From Sphingomonas lenta (lineage in GTDB: Bacteria; Pseudomonadota; Alphaproteobacteria; Sphingomonadales; Sphingomonadaceae), in assembly GCF_002288825.1 (NCBI RefSeq), contig NZ_NSLI01000003.1, positions 744,001-808,000 on the forward strand: 64,000 bases of DNA, written 5' to 3'. The translations under genes and the position numbers were made by a program. Positions 23,571-32,104 of this stretch are shown one piece after another. The notes beneath the pieces are model-generated. The model was not told where the DNA came from, ran no database searches, and saw nothing but the letters and a program-made list of their open reading frames with translations. The number at the start of each line of letters is the position of its first letter. The stretch's first letter is position 1.

Positions 23571-24545
23571 CGCGAACGCGGCCTCAACCTCCAGGAGCAT
23601 CTCGGCCTCGCGGCCCTCGTTGCGGGACGAGAAGTGGAACGGTTCTACGCGGCGCGCCTGCGCCGCCCGCGCGATCTCGCCGGCGGCGGTGGTGGTCAGG
23701 TGCGCGCGGTCGCGGGCGCGTTCGGCTTCGTCGGCGGCGAAGCTCGCTTCGATGAACAGCGTGTCCGCGCCGTCGCACAGCGCGGCGACGGCGGCGCGGT
23801 TGGCGGGTGTGTCGCGGATGTCGGTGATGTAGCCGAGCTTCTGGCCAGGCTCGACGCTGACGAGGTCGCGCAAGGTGCCGAGTTCGGCGGTGCCGTCCGG
23901 GAGCGTAATCACGGTATCGTCGGGCGCGCCGTCGCGGATGGCCTCCTTGAGCGGCTTGAGCCAGGGACCGACCGCCAGACCGCGCTCCTCGACGCGGTTG
24001 CGCCAGACGTTGACGTGGACGGGCTCGGTCAGCGCGAAGCCGAGGCTGGGGCCGTGATGCTCCAGGATGGCGGCGTGGACGGAGAAGGCGGGCGTGCGCG
24101 CGACCAAGCCGCCGGGCGCATCCGCCTCGCCCAGCTCCTCGCGCGCGAAGCCGGTGAGGAAGCGGTAGCGGGCGCGCCGGAGACGATCAGGGGCGACCAG
24201 CTCGGCGACGTCGATGACGAGGTCGGTGTCGTAGCGGCTGACCAGGTCCCAGGTGTACGCGCGGAGCTTGTGGCCGACCGCGTCGATCAGGCCTTCCGGC
24301 CCGACCAGATCCACCTGCTTCTCGCGGCCGACGAGCACGCGGAGCCAGCTGTCGAAGCCGACGAAATGGTCCATGTGCATGTGCGACACGAACGCGTGGG
24401 TGACGCGCAGCAGGTCGCGGGCGGAGAGCGGGTGGAGGTCGCCCAGGTCGAACAGCAGCGCCCCGCGCTCGTGCGCGCGGTCCACAAAGAGCGCGGGGTC
24501 GCCGTAGCGGCCGTTGACCAGCCGGGGGTGGAAGCTGGGCGTCAC
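23511..24545 (-). CDS. Metallo-beta-lactamase fold hydrolase (RNase Z-like)
   Basis: The protein has 344 residues. HMHMDHF (near residue 55) is the HxHxDH zinc motif. FIEASF and a distal His in FHFSSRNEG match the RNase Z-type arrangement. Relatives include RNase Z-like hydrolases of unknown substrate. Its length is close to that of long-form bacterial members without an exosite insertion that I can see. The last 20 residues (PTPLPLSRAHQVGHAPGMT) come from the palindromic repeat. It is convergent with the nucleotidyltransferase cluster. Confidence 0.8.
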   Translation of the reverse strand: MTPSFHPRLVNGRYGDPALFVDRAHERGALLFDLGDLHPLSARDLLRVTHAFVSHMHMDHFVGFDSWLRVLVGREKQVDLVGPEGLIDAVGHKLRAYTWDLVSRYDTDLVIDVAELVAPDRLRRARYRFLTGFAREELGEADAPGGLVARTPAFSVHAAILEHHGPSLGFALTEPVHVNVWRNRVEERGLAVGPWLKPLKEAIRDGAPDDTVITLPDGTAELGTLRDLVSVEPGQKLGYITDIRDTPANRAAVAALCDGADTLFIEASFAADEAERARDRAHLTTTAAGEIARAAQARRVEPFHFSSRNEGREAEMLLEVEAAFAPTPLPLSRAHQVGHAPGMT

Positions 24546-24553
24546 CCTTAAAC

Positions 24554-24631
24554 CCGTTCGTTTCGAGCGCAGTCGAGAAACGGTCCAGACGTGGTGCTGC
24601 CAAGCTTCTCGACTAGGCTCGAAGCGAACGG
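24554..24631. repeat. Dispersed inverted repeat, CCGTTCG...TCGAGAA type
   Basis: Arms CCGTTCGTTTCGAGCGCAG... and ...GGCTCGAAGCGAACGG are imperfect inverted copies over about 30 bases around a 20-base centre. A related element lies at 40814-40906. It sits between two minus-strand genes. Confidence 0.75.
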
Positions 24632-24645
24632 AAGAGGAGCGGCGT

Positions 24646-24864
24646 TCAGGCGTTGGTGCGTCCGAGCTTGCCCGGTATCGCCTCGCCGTTGGGGCCGGCG
24701 TCGTTCTCCACGTCGCCTTCCTCCGTGTTGTCGGCCATCAGTTCGTCCGGGTCCTCGCCGGTCGCGAAGGCGCCGCCCGACTGGCCGATGCCGGGGTTGC
24801 GGTCGAGGTCGTTCTGGAAGGGGGTGTCACCTTCGGTCGACTTGTCGTGCTTGCTGGTGGTCAT
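24646..24864 (-). CDS. Small acidic protein of unknown function, stress-linked promoter
   Basis: The protein has 72 residues, highly acidic and Asn/Gly/Asp-rich, with no hydrophobic segment (NDLDRNPGIGQSGGAFATGEDPDELMADNTEEGD). It is probably disordered and cytoplasmic. A good AGGAGA ribosome-binding site precedes the ATG at 24864. An EcfG-type promoter lies 26 bases further upstream, so it is likely induced in general stress. I know of similar short proteins in sphingomonads but no assigned function. Confidence 0.7.
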   Translation of the reverse strand: MTTSKHDKSTEGDTPFQNDLDRNPGIGQSGGAFATGEDPDELMADNTEEGDVENDAGPNGEAIPGKLGRTNA

Positions 24865-24889
24865 GGGTGGTCTCCTCTCGGGCGTCGTT

Positions 24890-24915
24890 AACCCTTTCGC
24901 TTCCGGCCCTGTTCC
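24890..24915 (-). promoter_or_regulatory. EcfG-type promoter, minus strand
   Basis: Read on the minus strand, GGAAC (24915-24911) is followed after 17 bases by GGTT (24893-24890). The -35 is perfect. The -10 differs from CGTT at its first base only. It faces the 72-residue acidic protein. Confidence 0.55.
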
Positions 24916-24988
24916 GCGAAGCCGAGCTTGGGTGCGGCCAAGCGCGCGGGGCTGGCGGGCGGTGGCGGGGGGTGGCAGGGGCGGGCGG

Positions 24989-25891
24989 ATGCACGACCTC
25001 TTGATCCTCTACGAACACCCCGAATGGTTTCGCCCACTCTTCGCCGCGCTGGACGCGCGCGGCGTCGACTACGTCGCGCGGACGCCGGACGGGGACTGGA
25101 ACCCCGCCGACCCGACGCCGCCCGCCCGCGTGGTGCTGAACCGCATCGCCATGTCGAGCTTCCTGCGTTCCGACGAGCACCCGATCTTTCACGTGACGGC
25201 GATGCTCGACCACTGGGCTCGCGCGGGCGTGCGGGTGATCAACGGCGCGGAGGTGCTGGCGATCGACTCGTCCAAGGCGCGGCAGCTGTCGCTGCTGTCG
25301 AGGCTGGGCCTCGCGATCCCGGAGACGCGCGTGGTGCACCGGGCGGCGGACGTGGAGGGCGCAGCCGCGGAGGTGGGCTACCCGCTCGTGGTCAAGGCGA
25401 ACATCGGCGGGTCGGGCGCGGGGATCATGCGGTTCGATTCGGTCCACGAGTTGCGCGCGGTGGTCGCGGCGGGCGACCTGCCGCGGAGCGTGGACGGCGT
25501 GCTGCTGGTGCAGGACTATGTGCCCGCACGCGGCGGTACGATCACGCGGATCGAGACGCTAGCTGCGAAGCATCTCTACTCAATCGAGGTGGCGGGCGGA
25601 GGCGCGTTCGACCTGTGCCCGGCGGACGCCTGCGTCGAGGGATCAGGCATCAGCATGCGCGCGGTCGAGCCGGCGGCGGAGCTGGTGGACGCCGCCGAGC
25701 GGGTCGCGCAGGCCATGCGGCTCGACGTGGGCGGCGTGGAGGTGATGGTGGACGACCGCGACGGTGTGCCCCGCTTCTACGACATCAACGCGCTGTCGAA
25801 CTTCGTGGCCAAGCCAAGGCAAGTGCTGGGCTGGGACCCGCACGAGCGCTTGGTCGATTTCATTCAAGAGCAGATCGGGGGCTCACGCTGA
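24989..25891 (+). CDS. RimK-type ATP-grasp ligase
   Basis: The protein has 300 residues from the ATG at 24989. Blocks include DSSKARQLSLLSRLGLAIPET, YPLVVKANIGGSGAGIMRF (the ATP-binding Lys and glycine loop), VLLVQDYVPARGG and VEVMVDDRDGVPRFYDINALSNFV, with metal-binding Glu/Asn in the last. The fold forms amide or peptide bonds through acyl phosphate. The substrate is unknown. The stop overlaps the start of a flavin monooxygenase gene (TGATG), so the two probably act on the same metabolite. Confidence 0.85.
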   Translation: MHDLLILYEHPEWFRPLFAALDARGVDYVARTPDGDWNPADPTPPARVVLNRIAMSSFLRSDEHPIFHVTAMLDHWARAGVRVINGAEVLAIDSSKARQLSLLSRLGLAIPETRVVHRAADVEGAAAEVGYPLVVKANIGGSGAGIMRFDSVHELRAVVAAGDLPRSVDGVLLVQDYVPARGGTITRIETLAAKHLYSIEVAGGGAFDLCPADACVEGSGISMRAVEPAAELVDAAERVAQAMRLDVGGVEVMVDDRDGVPRFYDINALSNFVAKPRQVLGWDPHERLVDFIQEQIGGSR

Positions 25892-26916
25892 TGCGCTACG
25901 GTTACTGGATGCCGGTGTTCGGCGGCTGGCTTCGCAACGTGCCGAATGAGGGCATGGAGGCGAGCTGGGACTACACCAAGCGGCTGGCGCAGGCGTCGGA
26001 GAGATGGGGGTACTCGCTAAGTCTCGTCGCCGAGCTCAACCTCAACGACATCAAGGGCGTGGAGAGCCCCGCGCTCGACGCCTGGTCGACGGCGGCGGCG
26101 CTGGCGGCGGTGACGGAGTCGCTGGAGCTGATGGTCGCGGTCCGGCCCAACTTCCACCACCCGGCGCTGTTCGCCAAGGCGGCGGCGAACATCGACCGGA
26201 TCTCGAACGGGCGGCTGGCGCTCAACGTCGTGTCGAGCTGGTGGGCGGACGAGGCCAAGCAGTACGGCCTCCAGTTCGACCAGCACGACGACCGCTACGC
26301 GCGGACGTCCGAGTGGCTGAAGGTGGTGGAGGGCCTGTGGTCGGAGAACCGGTTCAGCTTCGACGGCGACTTCTACAAGCTCCAGGACGCGATCTGCTCC
26401 CCCAAGCCGGCGCACCATCCCGTCATCTACGCGGGCGGCGAGTCAGAGAAGGCGAAGTCGATGATCGCCGAGCAGTGCGACGCATACGTCATGCACGGCG
26501 ACCCGGCGGACGCGATCCGGCCCAAGATCGCCGACATGGCCGCGAGGCGCGAGGCCGTGGGCAAGCCGCCGATGCAATACGGCATGGCGGCCTACGCGAT
26601 CGTGCGCGACTCGGAGGCCGAGGCGAAGCGCGAGCTGGAGCGGATCACCACCGTGACCGAGCTGCCGGCGGGCTACGCCAACTTCGACCAGTGGCTGAGC
26701 GGCACGCAGCTGGAGCGCGAGCTGAAGATCCAGGAATATTCGGTGTCGAACCGCGGGTTGCGGCCCAACCTGGTCGGCACGCCCGAGCAGCTGCGCGAGC
26801 GGATCGAGGAATATGAGGACGCCGGGCTCGACCTGCTGCTCCTCCAGATGAGCCCGCAGATGGAGGAGATGGAGCGATTCGCGGCCCAGGTGATGCGGGT
26901 CGCGGAGCCCGCCTGA
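25891..26916 (+). CDS. LLM-class flavin-dependent monooxygenase (SfnG/SsuD-like)
   Basis: The protein has 341 residues. The luciferase-like TIM barrel is shown by ALAAVTESLELMVAVRPNFHHPALFAKAAANIDRISNGR and LNVVSSWWADEAKQYGL, HDDRYARTSEWLKVV, which closely resemble dimethylsulfone and alkanesulfonate monooxygenases. It would use reduced FMN and oxygen on a small, perhaps sulfur-containing, substrate. No flavin reductase gene is nearby. It is translationally coupled to the ATP-grasp gene and followed after 4 bases by a dispersed repeat. Confidence 0.85.
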   Translation: MRYGYWMPVFGGWLRNVPNEGMEASWDYTKRLAQASERWGYSLSLVAELNLNDIKGVESPALDAWSTAAALAAVTESLELMVAVRPNFHHPALFAKAAANIDRISNGRLALNVVSSWWADEAKQYGLQFDQHDDRYARTSEWLKVVEGLWSENRFSFDGDFYKLQDAICSPKPAHHPVIYAGGESEKAKSMIAEQCDAYVMHGDPADAIRPKIADMAARREAVGKPPMQYGMAAYAIVRDSEAEAKRELERITTVTELPAGYANFDQWLSGTQLERELKIQEYSVSNRGLRPNLVGTPEQLRERIEEYEDAGLDLLLLQMSPQMEEMERFAAQVMRVAEPA

Positions 26917-26920
26917 CGGC

Positions 26921-27092
26921 TTAGCTTCGCAAATTTCGCGCCCGTTCGGCAATTCCGTATCGTCGGTCGGCAACTTTGTTGCGTGACGATAAACGAGGTG
27001 GGCTCGTCGGGATCAACGATGAGAAAGAGCAGCGACCCGGACACGGCCGAGTCGCACGCCGGCATGGCATGGGCGATAAGCTGTAGGACAGC
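26921..27092. repeat. Dispersed repeat, copy A (about 170 bases)
   Basis: This segment shares long blocks with 61037-61197: TTAGCTTCGCA at the left edge, TTCGCGCCCGTTCGG, CGGCAACTTT, and at the right edge TGTAGGACAGC. Read on the minus strand both copies encode the same short peptide pattern (PNGREICEAK here). It fills most of the gap before the gene at 27159. Its function is unknown. Confidence 0.75.
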
Positions 27093-27158
27093 CCCTTGCC
27101 AATCGCGTTTCGATATGAAACTAATCTGTTCGGAGCGGGTGCTGCGGAAGGGAGCGAC

Positions 27159-27524
27159 GTGGAACGGGCATTGTTCGCATCCTGGCTGCTGCTCGCGGCG
27201 GTGCACGCCATGCCGGCGGCGGTCTTGTTCGCGCCGCGACTGACCGAGCGGCTGTACGGCGTGGCTCCCGGCGGTGCGGTCGGCATACTCATCGTGCACA
27301 GGGGCGCGCTGTTCCTGGCCGTGCTCGCGGTCGCAGTGTTGGCGGCTTTCTCCCCCGATGCGCGGCGGGCGGCGTCACTGGTGGTCGGGATCAGCGTCGT
27401 CGCATTCCTGACCGTCTACGCGGCGAGCGGCATGCCGTCGGGCCAGCTCCGGACGATCGCGCTGGCGGACGCCGTCGCGCTCGCTCCATTGGCGCTCGTC
27501 ACCTGGGCGGCTTGGAGCCGGTGA
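27159..27524 (+). CDS. Small integral membrane protein of unknown function
   Basis: The protein has 121 residues from a GTG at 27159, chosen for the AGGGAG 5 bases upstream and because the hydrophobic region begins just after (VERALFASWLLLAAVHAMPAAVLF). Four hydrophobic segments are visible with short loops, and the length suits a four-helix inner-membrane protein. I do not recognise a family. Its 3' end overlaps purK by 26 bases in convergent orientation. Confidence 0.65.
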   Translation: MERALFASWLLLAAVHAMPAAVLFAPRLTERLYGVAPGGAVGILIVHRGALFLAVLAVAVLAAFSPDARRAASLVVGISVVAFLTVYAASGMPSGQLRTIALADAVALAPLALVTWAAWSR

Positions 27525-28611
27525 GCGGACGCTCCACCCAGGTCGCGTGGCCCATCTTCCGCCCCGGCTTCGCGTCACGCTTGCCGTAGAGGTGGAGGTG
27601 GGCCGCCGGGTCGCGCAGGAGGTCGGGCCAGCGGTCGGCTTCGTGGCCGATCAGGTTCTCCATCACGACCCGATCGCCGGTGCGGGCGGTGGAGCCCAGC
27701 GGCAGGCCGCAGATGGCGCGGATGTGGTTCTCGAACTGCGAGGTGACCGCACCTTCGATCGTCCAGTGGCCCGAGTTGTGGACGCGCGGTGCCATCTCGT
27801 TGAACACGGGGCCGTCCTCCGTCGCGAAGAACTCGCAGGTGAGGACGCCGATATGGCCCAGCCGCTCGGCGACGCGGGTGGCGAGCGCGATCGCGTCGGG
27901 CGCTTGGTCGAGGACGAGCGGGGAGGCGGGCACGGTCGACGTATGTAGGATGCCGTCGCGGTGGACGTTCTCCGGCGTGTCGTAGACCGCGACCTCGCCG
28001 GCGGCGGAGCGGGCGAGGACGACGGAGAACTCGGCCCGGAAGTCGACGCGGCGTTCCAGGATGGCGGGGACGCCGTGTTCGATCGGGTGCGGGCGGCCGA
28101 TGGCGCTCCAGGCGGCTTCGGCGTCGGCGGGCTCGTCGAGGCGGGCCTGGCCCTTGCCGTCGTAGCCGAACAGCGTCGTCTTGAGGATGGCGGGGGCGCC
28201 GATCTCGTCGACCGCGCGGCGAAGCGCGTCGGGGCCGTCGACGGGTCGCCACTCGGCGGTTCGGCCGCCCAGCTCGGCCACGACCGTCTTCTCGGCGGGG
28301 CGGTAGTGGGAGATTTCGAGCGAGCGGGCCGACGGCGCCACGGCGACGCGGCCGGACAGGTAGGCGACCGCGTGCGGGTCGACGTTCTCGAACTCGTAGG
28401 TGGCGATGTCGACCTTTGCGGCGAAGGCACGCATCGCGTCGGCGTCCTCGAAGCGGCCCTGCGTCCATTCGGCGGCGACCTCGGTGGCGGGGCCGCTGGC
28501 TTCCGGCGCGTAGACGTGGGTGCGGTAGCCAAGCTGGGCGGCGGCGACCGCGAGCATGCGGCCGAGCTGGCCGCCGCCGAGGATGCCGACCGTGGAGCCG
28601 GGGGGGATCAT
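27499..28611 (-). CDS. purK: N5-carboxyaminoimidazole ribonucleotide synthase
   Basis: The protein has 370 residues. This ATP-grasp enzyme joins AIR and bicarbonate in purine synthesis. GILGGGQLGRMLAVAAAQLGY at the N-terminus, ILKTTLFGYDGKGQ (ATP loop), ERRVDFRAEFSVVLAR and FNEMAPRVHNSGHWTIEGAVTSQFE are the family's blocks. It lies downstream of purE on the same strand, with a 150-base gap holding a dispersed repeat, giving the usual purEK order. The two products hand CAIR on in sequence. Confidence 0.95.
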   Translation of the reverse strand: MIPPGSTVGILGGGQLGRMLAVAAAQLGYRTHVYAPEASGPATEVAAEWTQGRFEDADAMRAFAAKVDIATYEFENVDPHAVAYLSGRVAVAPSARSLEISHYRPAEKTVVAELGGRTAEWRPVDGPDALRRAVDEIGAPAILKTTLFGYDGKGQARLDEPADAEAAWSAIGRPHPIEHGVPAILERRVDFRAEFSVVLARSAAGEVAVYDTPENVHRDGILHTSTVPASPLVLDQAPDAIALATRVAERLGHIGVLTCEFFATEDGPVFNEMAPRVHNSGHWTIEGAVTSQFENHIRAICGLPLGSTARTGDRVVMENLIGHEADRWPDLLRDPAAHLHLYGKRDAKPGRKMGHATWVERPLTGSKPPR

Positions 28612-28632
28612 CTTATCCGCTCACCCCTCTTC

Positions 28633-28726
28633 GTCATGCCGGACTTGTTCCGGCATCCATCGTCGTGCGTACGGTCCCGCTGGAGTGTGCGGACGACGAT
28701 GGACCCCGGAACAAGTCCGGGGTGAC
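28633..28726. repeat. Dispersed inverted repeat, GTCATGCCGGACTTG type
   Basis: The left arm starts GTCATGCCGGACTTGTTCC and the right arm ends GGAACAAGTCCGGGGTGAC. The two are inverted copies with about five mismatches over 35 bases. It belongs to the same family as 13965-14062 and lies between purE and purK. Confidence 0.8.
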
Positions 28727-28761
28727 GGGTAGGGGTATGGCGGGCGGGTGCGCTCGCCACC

Positions 28762-29238
28762 TTAGGCCGGCTCCTCCGCGACGCTCTCCGTCTGGTGAGC
28801 CCGCCACGCCTTCAGCCGTTTGGCCAACGCCTCGTCCGCGGTCGCCAGGATGCTCGCCGCGAGCAGCCCCGCGTTGATCGCGCCGGCCTTGCCGATCGCG
28901 AGCGTGCCGACGGGGACGCCGCCGGGCATCTGGACGATGGAGAGGAGGCTATCCATGCCCTTGAGCGCAGCGGATTCGACAGGGACGCCGAGCACGGGCA
29001 GGTGCGTCATCGACGCCGCCATGCCGGGCAGGTGCGCGGCTCCCCCTGCGCCGGCGACGATGACCTTGAGGCCGCGCTCGGCCGCTGCGGTTGCGTAGTC
29101 GTAGAGGCGCTGCGGCGTGCGGTGGGCGGAGACGACCTTGCACTCGTGCGGGACGTCGAGCCGGGCGAGCACGTCCGCGGTGTGGCGCATCGTCTCCCAG
29201 TCAGAGGTGGAGCCCATGATGATGCCGACTTGGCTCAT
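28762..29238 (-). CDS. purE: N5-carboxyaminoimidazole ribonucleotide mutase
   Basis: The protein has 158 residues from the ATG at 29238 ([17 protein letters not shown]). It shifts the carboxyl group of N5-CAIR to C4 to make CAIR. The GSTSD phosphate loop, [13 protein letters not shown] with the catalytic His, and [24 protein letters not shown] are all present. The length fits class I PurE. It is transcribed ahead of purK. Confidence 0.95.
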   Translation of the reverse strand: MSQVGIIMGSTSDWETMRHTADVLARLDVPHECKVVSAHRTPQRLYDYATAAAERGLKVIVAGAGGAAHLPGMAASMTHLPVLGVPVESAALKGMDSLLSIVQMPGGVPVGTLAIGKAGAINAGLLAASILATADEALAKRLKAWRAHQTESVAEEPA

Positions 29239-29275
29239 GGGGTGCGGGTAGCGGGGGAGGGGGCGGGGCTCAAGT

Positions 29276-29457
29276 CCTACCCCGCATCGCAGATGCGGGG
29301 AGGGGGACCGCGCCTGTAGGGTGTGGTGGAGGGGGCGTAGTTCGATCAGCGACAAGCCGGGGGCCTGTCGCCGGCCGTAAGTGATGCCGCATCCCGTAGC
29401 TCCCCCTCCACTATGCTTCGCATGGTCCCCCTCCCCCGCTGTAAGCGGGGGAGGATT
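29276..29457. repeat. Palindromic intergenic element, C/G-run type
   Basis: The left side (CCTACCCCGCATCGCAGATG...) and right side (...CCCCGCTGTAAGCGGGGGAG) form inverted arms. Smaller hairpins such as CCCCGCATCGCAGATGCGGGG lie within. It fills the 227-base gap between gpmA and purE. No gene is seen. Confidence 0.65.
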
Positions 29458-29465
29458 AAGAAGGA

Positions 29466-30152
29466 TCAGCGCTCGCTTAGATAGTAGCGCTCGACCTCGC
29501 GCAGATCCGCGTCGAGTTGGTAGACGATGGGCTGGCCGGTCGGGATCTCCAGGTGGACGATCTCGTCGTCGCCGATGCCGGACAGGTGCTTGACGAGCGC
29601 GCGCAAGCTGTTGCCGTGCGCGGAGATGAGGATGCGCTGGCCGCTGCGGAGCGAGGGCGCGATGCGCTCCTCCCAGTAGGGGAGCACGCGGGCGATCGTG
29701 TCCTTGAGGCTCTCGGCCTGGGGGATGGGGATGCCGTGGTAGCGGCGGTCGTTGGCGAGGTCGTAGTCGCCGCCGGGCTCGGACGCGGGCGGCGGGATGT
29801 CGAACGAACGCCGCCAGATCTTGACCTGCTCGTCGCCGTGCTTGGCCGCGGTCTCCGCCTTGTCGAGGCCGGTCAGGCCGCCATAGTGGCGCTCGTTGAG
29901 CCGCCAGTGCTTCTCGGTCGGGAGCCAGAGTCGGCCCATCGCCTCCAGCGCGAGGTTGAGCGTCTTGATCGCGCGCGTCTGGAAGCTGGTGAAGGTCATG
30001 TCGAAGTCGAGGCCCTTGGCGGCCATCAACTCGCCCGCGGCCTTGGCCTCCGCCGCGCCCTTCTCCGTCACGTCGACGTCCCACCAGCCGGTGAAGCGGT
30101 TCTCCAGGTTCCAAGCGGATTGGCCGTGGCGGATCAGGACTAGCGTGGGCAT
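29466..30152 (-). CDS. gpmA: 2,3-bisphosphoglycerate-dependent phosphoglycerate mutase
   Basis: The protein has 228 residues. It interconverts 3- and 2-phosphoglycerate in glycolysis. [20 protein letters not shown] gives the phospho-His RHG motif. [14 protein letters not shown] carries the acid/base Glu, and [15 protein letters not shown] the second His. It is slightly shorter than the 250-residue enterobacterial enzyme, as in other alphaproteobacteria. The start at 30152 has AGAGGAGT upstream. Confidence 0.95.
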   Translation of the reverse strand: MPTLVLIRHGQSAWNLENRFTGWWDVDVTEKGAAEAKAAGELMAAKGLDFDMTFTSFQTRAIKTLNLALEAMGRLWLPTEKHWRLNERHYGGLTGLDKAETAAKHGDEQVKIWRRSFDIPPPASEPGGDYDLANDRRYHGIPIPQAESLKDTIARVLPYWEERIAPSLRSGQRILISAHGNSLRALVKHLSGIGDDEIVHLEIPTGQPIVYQLDADLREVERYYLSER

Positions 30153-30207
30153 GCGGACTCCTCTGTTACAGCGCGACCGTTAGCGGGGCGGGACGGGTCC
30201 GTGAACC

Positions 30208-31344
30208 TCAGCCGCGCGCGTGGAACGGCACGTCGTCGATCATCTCCGCCAGCACCTCCAGGCACGCGTGCGCCAGCTTCTTCGACCGTTCGGGCGACCA
30301 GCCGAACTCGGGGTCGGGGTTCCGGTCATGGTCCTTGAACGGCATCTCCAGCGTGCACGCGACCGCGCGGTAACGTTCGGCGAGCTGGTTGGTGGACATG
30401 GACAGGTTGGCGTTGCCGGCGCTCGCCTTCTCATAGCCGAGCTCGGTCTGGAAGTCGGGCGTGTGCGCGGCCAAGCGGCGGCCGAACTCGTAGAAGTGCG
30501 CGCCGTGGTCGTCGTTCCACGACGGGATGCCCTCGTAGCCGGCGATGAAGTTGGCGGGGATCGCCTCGTCGCCGTGGACGTCGATCGCGAAGGCGACGCC
30601 CGTCTCGTCCATGGCGTTGCGGACGTGGAGCACCTCCGGGCTGCGCTCGGGCGTGGGGGCGTGCCACTCGCGGTTGAGGTTCACGCCCGCGGCGTTGGTG
30701 CGCAGGTGCCCCCGCCTGGACCCGTCCGGGTTCATGTTGGGGACGCAGTGGAGCGTGGCCTTCTCCAGCAGGGCGGCCGCGTGCGGGTTGGCCCTGTCGG
30801 TCAGGCGCTCGAGCAAACCTTCCATGAACCACTCGGCCATGCTCTCGCCGGGATGCTGGCGGGCGTAGATCCATACGGGCTTGGCGCCGGAGCCGACCGT
30901 GAGGCAGTCGATCGCCTGGCCGTCGAGACTGAGCCCGAGTTCGCGGTGGCGAACGCCGGGCCTGGCTGCGATGCGGGCGACGAGCGCCTCGTGCCGCTCC
31001 ATCGTGTAAGGGGCGAAGTAGGCGAACCAGCAGAGCTCGGTGTCGACCGCCCACTCCCATTCGAGCACGCCGTCGGCGTAGCGCGTCGGCACCTGCCGCC
31101 ACGCCTCGCGATCGGTCGAGCCGCGCACCTTGTAGCCCGGCCAGCCGAACGGATAGGCGCTGCCGCCGGCGTTGAGGATGCGGAAAGAGAGCGTACGCCC
31201 GCGCGCGCCGGCGACGCGGAAATGGAACCATTGATAGAAGTCGGACTGGTGGTCGGGGACGATCTCGAGATCCACGCGGTCGCCGTTAAGGGCGACTACG
31301 CGGATGTTGCCGCTGTCAAAAGCGGCATTGAGAGTAATGCTCAT
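30208..31344 (-). CDS. Cytosolic carboxypeptidase-like M14 zinc peptidase
   Basis: The protein has 378 residues. A beta-rich N-terminal domain (about 1-120, with HFRVAGARGRTLSFRI and WFAYFAPYTMERHEAL) precedes the M14 domain. Zinc ligands are His and Glu in ARQHPGES and His in AIDVHGDE; the catalytic Glu is in CTLEMPFKD. NMNPDGSRRGHLRTNAAGVNLNREW is the M14 substrate-binding loop. This is the cytosolic carboxypeptidase subfamily, which lacks a signal peptide. Substrates in bacteria are mostly unknown. Its ATG overlaps the stop of the lipoprotein gene upstream by 4 bases. Confidence 0.9.
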   Translation of the reverse strand: MSITLNAAFDSGNIRVVALNGDRVDLEIVPDHQSDFYQWFHFRVAGARGRTLSFRILNAGGSAYPFGWPGYKVRGSTDREAWRQVPTRYADGVLEWEWAVDTELCWFAYFAPYTMERHEALVARIAARPGVRHRELGLSLDGQAIDCLTVGSGAKPVWIYARQHPGESMAEWFMEGLLERLTDRANPHAAALLEKATLHCVPNMNPDGSRRGHLRTNAAGVNLNREWHAPTPERSPEVLHVRNAMDETGVAFAIDVHGDEAIPANFIAGYEGIPSWNDDHGAHFYEFGRRLAAHTPDFQTELGYEKASAGNANLSMSTNQLAERYRAVACTLEMPFKDHDRNPDPEFGWSPERSKKLAHACLEVLAEMIDDVPFHARG

Positions 31345-31958
31345 TCGATCTCGATAGTGCGTCCCGACTCGCCCGGAAAGCCCGTGAACAGCGCGCGGGC
31401 GAGCCGCTGCGCGAGCGCGCCCGTGTCGCTGGCGGGGTTGCGCGCGTCGGCGGCGGCGCGCGACTGGCCTTCCCAGACGCGGCTCTGGTCGGCGCGGCGG
31501 CGGATCGCGACCTCCAGCTCCGACACGACGATCTGGCTTGCGCCGCCACCGCCCACGGGGATGCCGACGCCCACTCCGCCGCCGACCGCGCTGCGACGGC
31601 CGAAGTCCGCGCCGCCCACGCCCAAGCCGATCGAGAAGGGCGAGCGCCGCGGCGGCCCGGCCTGGGTGCCGCGGCGGAAGGCGACGGTCGCCAGGAAGTC
31701 GGGTTGCGTACCCGCGGGCGCGAGCGCGTAGCCGTTGCGGAGCAGCTCGGCCTCGACCGCCGCGGCGTAGGACCGGTACTCCAGGCTGGGCGGCGCGCCG
31801 GGCGTGGTCTCGAGCGGCTGGACCTGGATCGTACCGCGCGGGATGGGCTGGCCGAGATGAAAGCGGATCGCCTCCGCGGGCGGCAAGGGCGCGGTCGTCG
31901 CGCAGCCCGCCAGTGCGATACCCGTCGTCAACACCGCCGCCATCGCCAACCGCTTCAT
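31341..31958 (-). CDS. DUF4136 lipoprotein
   Basis: The protein has 205 residues. The lipobox LAGC (near residues 16-19) marks a lipoprotein signal peptide. The mature part has the DUF4136 pattern, SYAAAVEAELLRNGYALA and QIVVSELEVAIRRRADQSRVWEGQ, with a Gly-rich region between (GLGVGGADFGRRSAVGGGVGVGIPVGGGG). The Gly-rich region is typical of the family. It is probably anchored to a membrane facing the periplasm. It is the first gene of a minus-strand run through the carboxypeptidase, gpmA and purEK. Confidence 0.85.
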   Translation of the reverse strand: MKRLAMAAVLTTGIALAGCATTAPLPPAEAIRFHLGQPIPRGTIQVQPLETTPGAPPSLEYRSYAAAVEAELLRNGYALAPAGTQPDFLATVAFRRGTQAGPPRRSPFSIGLGVGGADFGRRSAVGGGVGVGIPVGGGGASQIVVSELEVAIRRRADQSRVWEGQSRAAADARNPASDTGALAQRLARALFTGFPGESGRTIEIE

Positions 31959-32024
31959 ATCGCCTCCGCTTTTCCGGTCGTTACAGCCCGGTAACGCACG
32001 AGCGCGTCAAGCGGATGCACGAAC

Positions 32025-32052
32025 CTTGACTTGGGGCGGGGCCGACTATAGG
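32025..32052 (+). promoter_or_regulatory. Promoter of rpmJ
   Basis: CTTGAC (32025-32030), a 16-base spacer and TATAGG (32047-32052) match the alphaproteobacterial housekeeping pattern CTTGAC-N16/17-CTATAT. Transcription would start near 32060. Confidence 0.6.
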
Positions 32053-32104
32053 CGGCTCGCTTCCATCAAATCTCCACCCGTTTCACCGGAAGCACCCGCG
32101 CGCC

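Noticed and set aside
26673..27299. 208-residue minus-strand frame through repeat copy A
   Set aside because: It runs antisense to the monooxygenase and through the repeat; the similarity to the copy B frame is explained by the repeat.
29276..29457. Small RNA gene or CRISPR remnant
   Set aside because: Only nested palindromes of the intergenic repeat type are visible; nothing matches a known RNA family.
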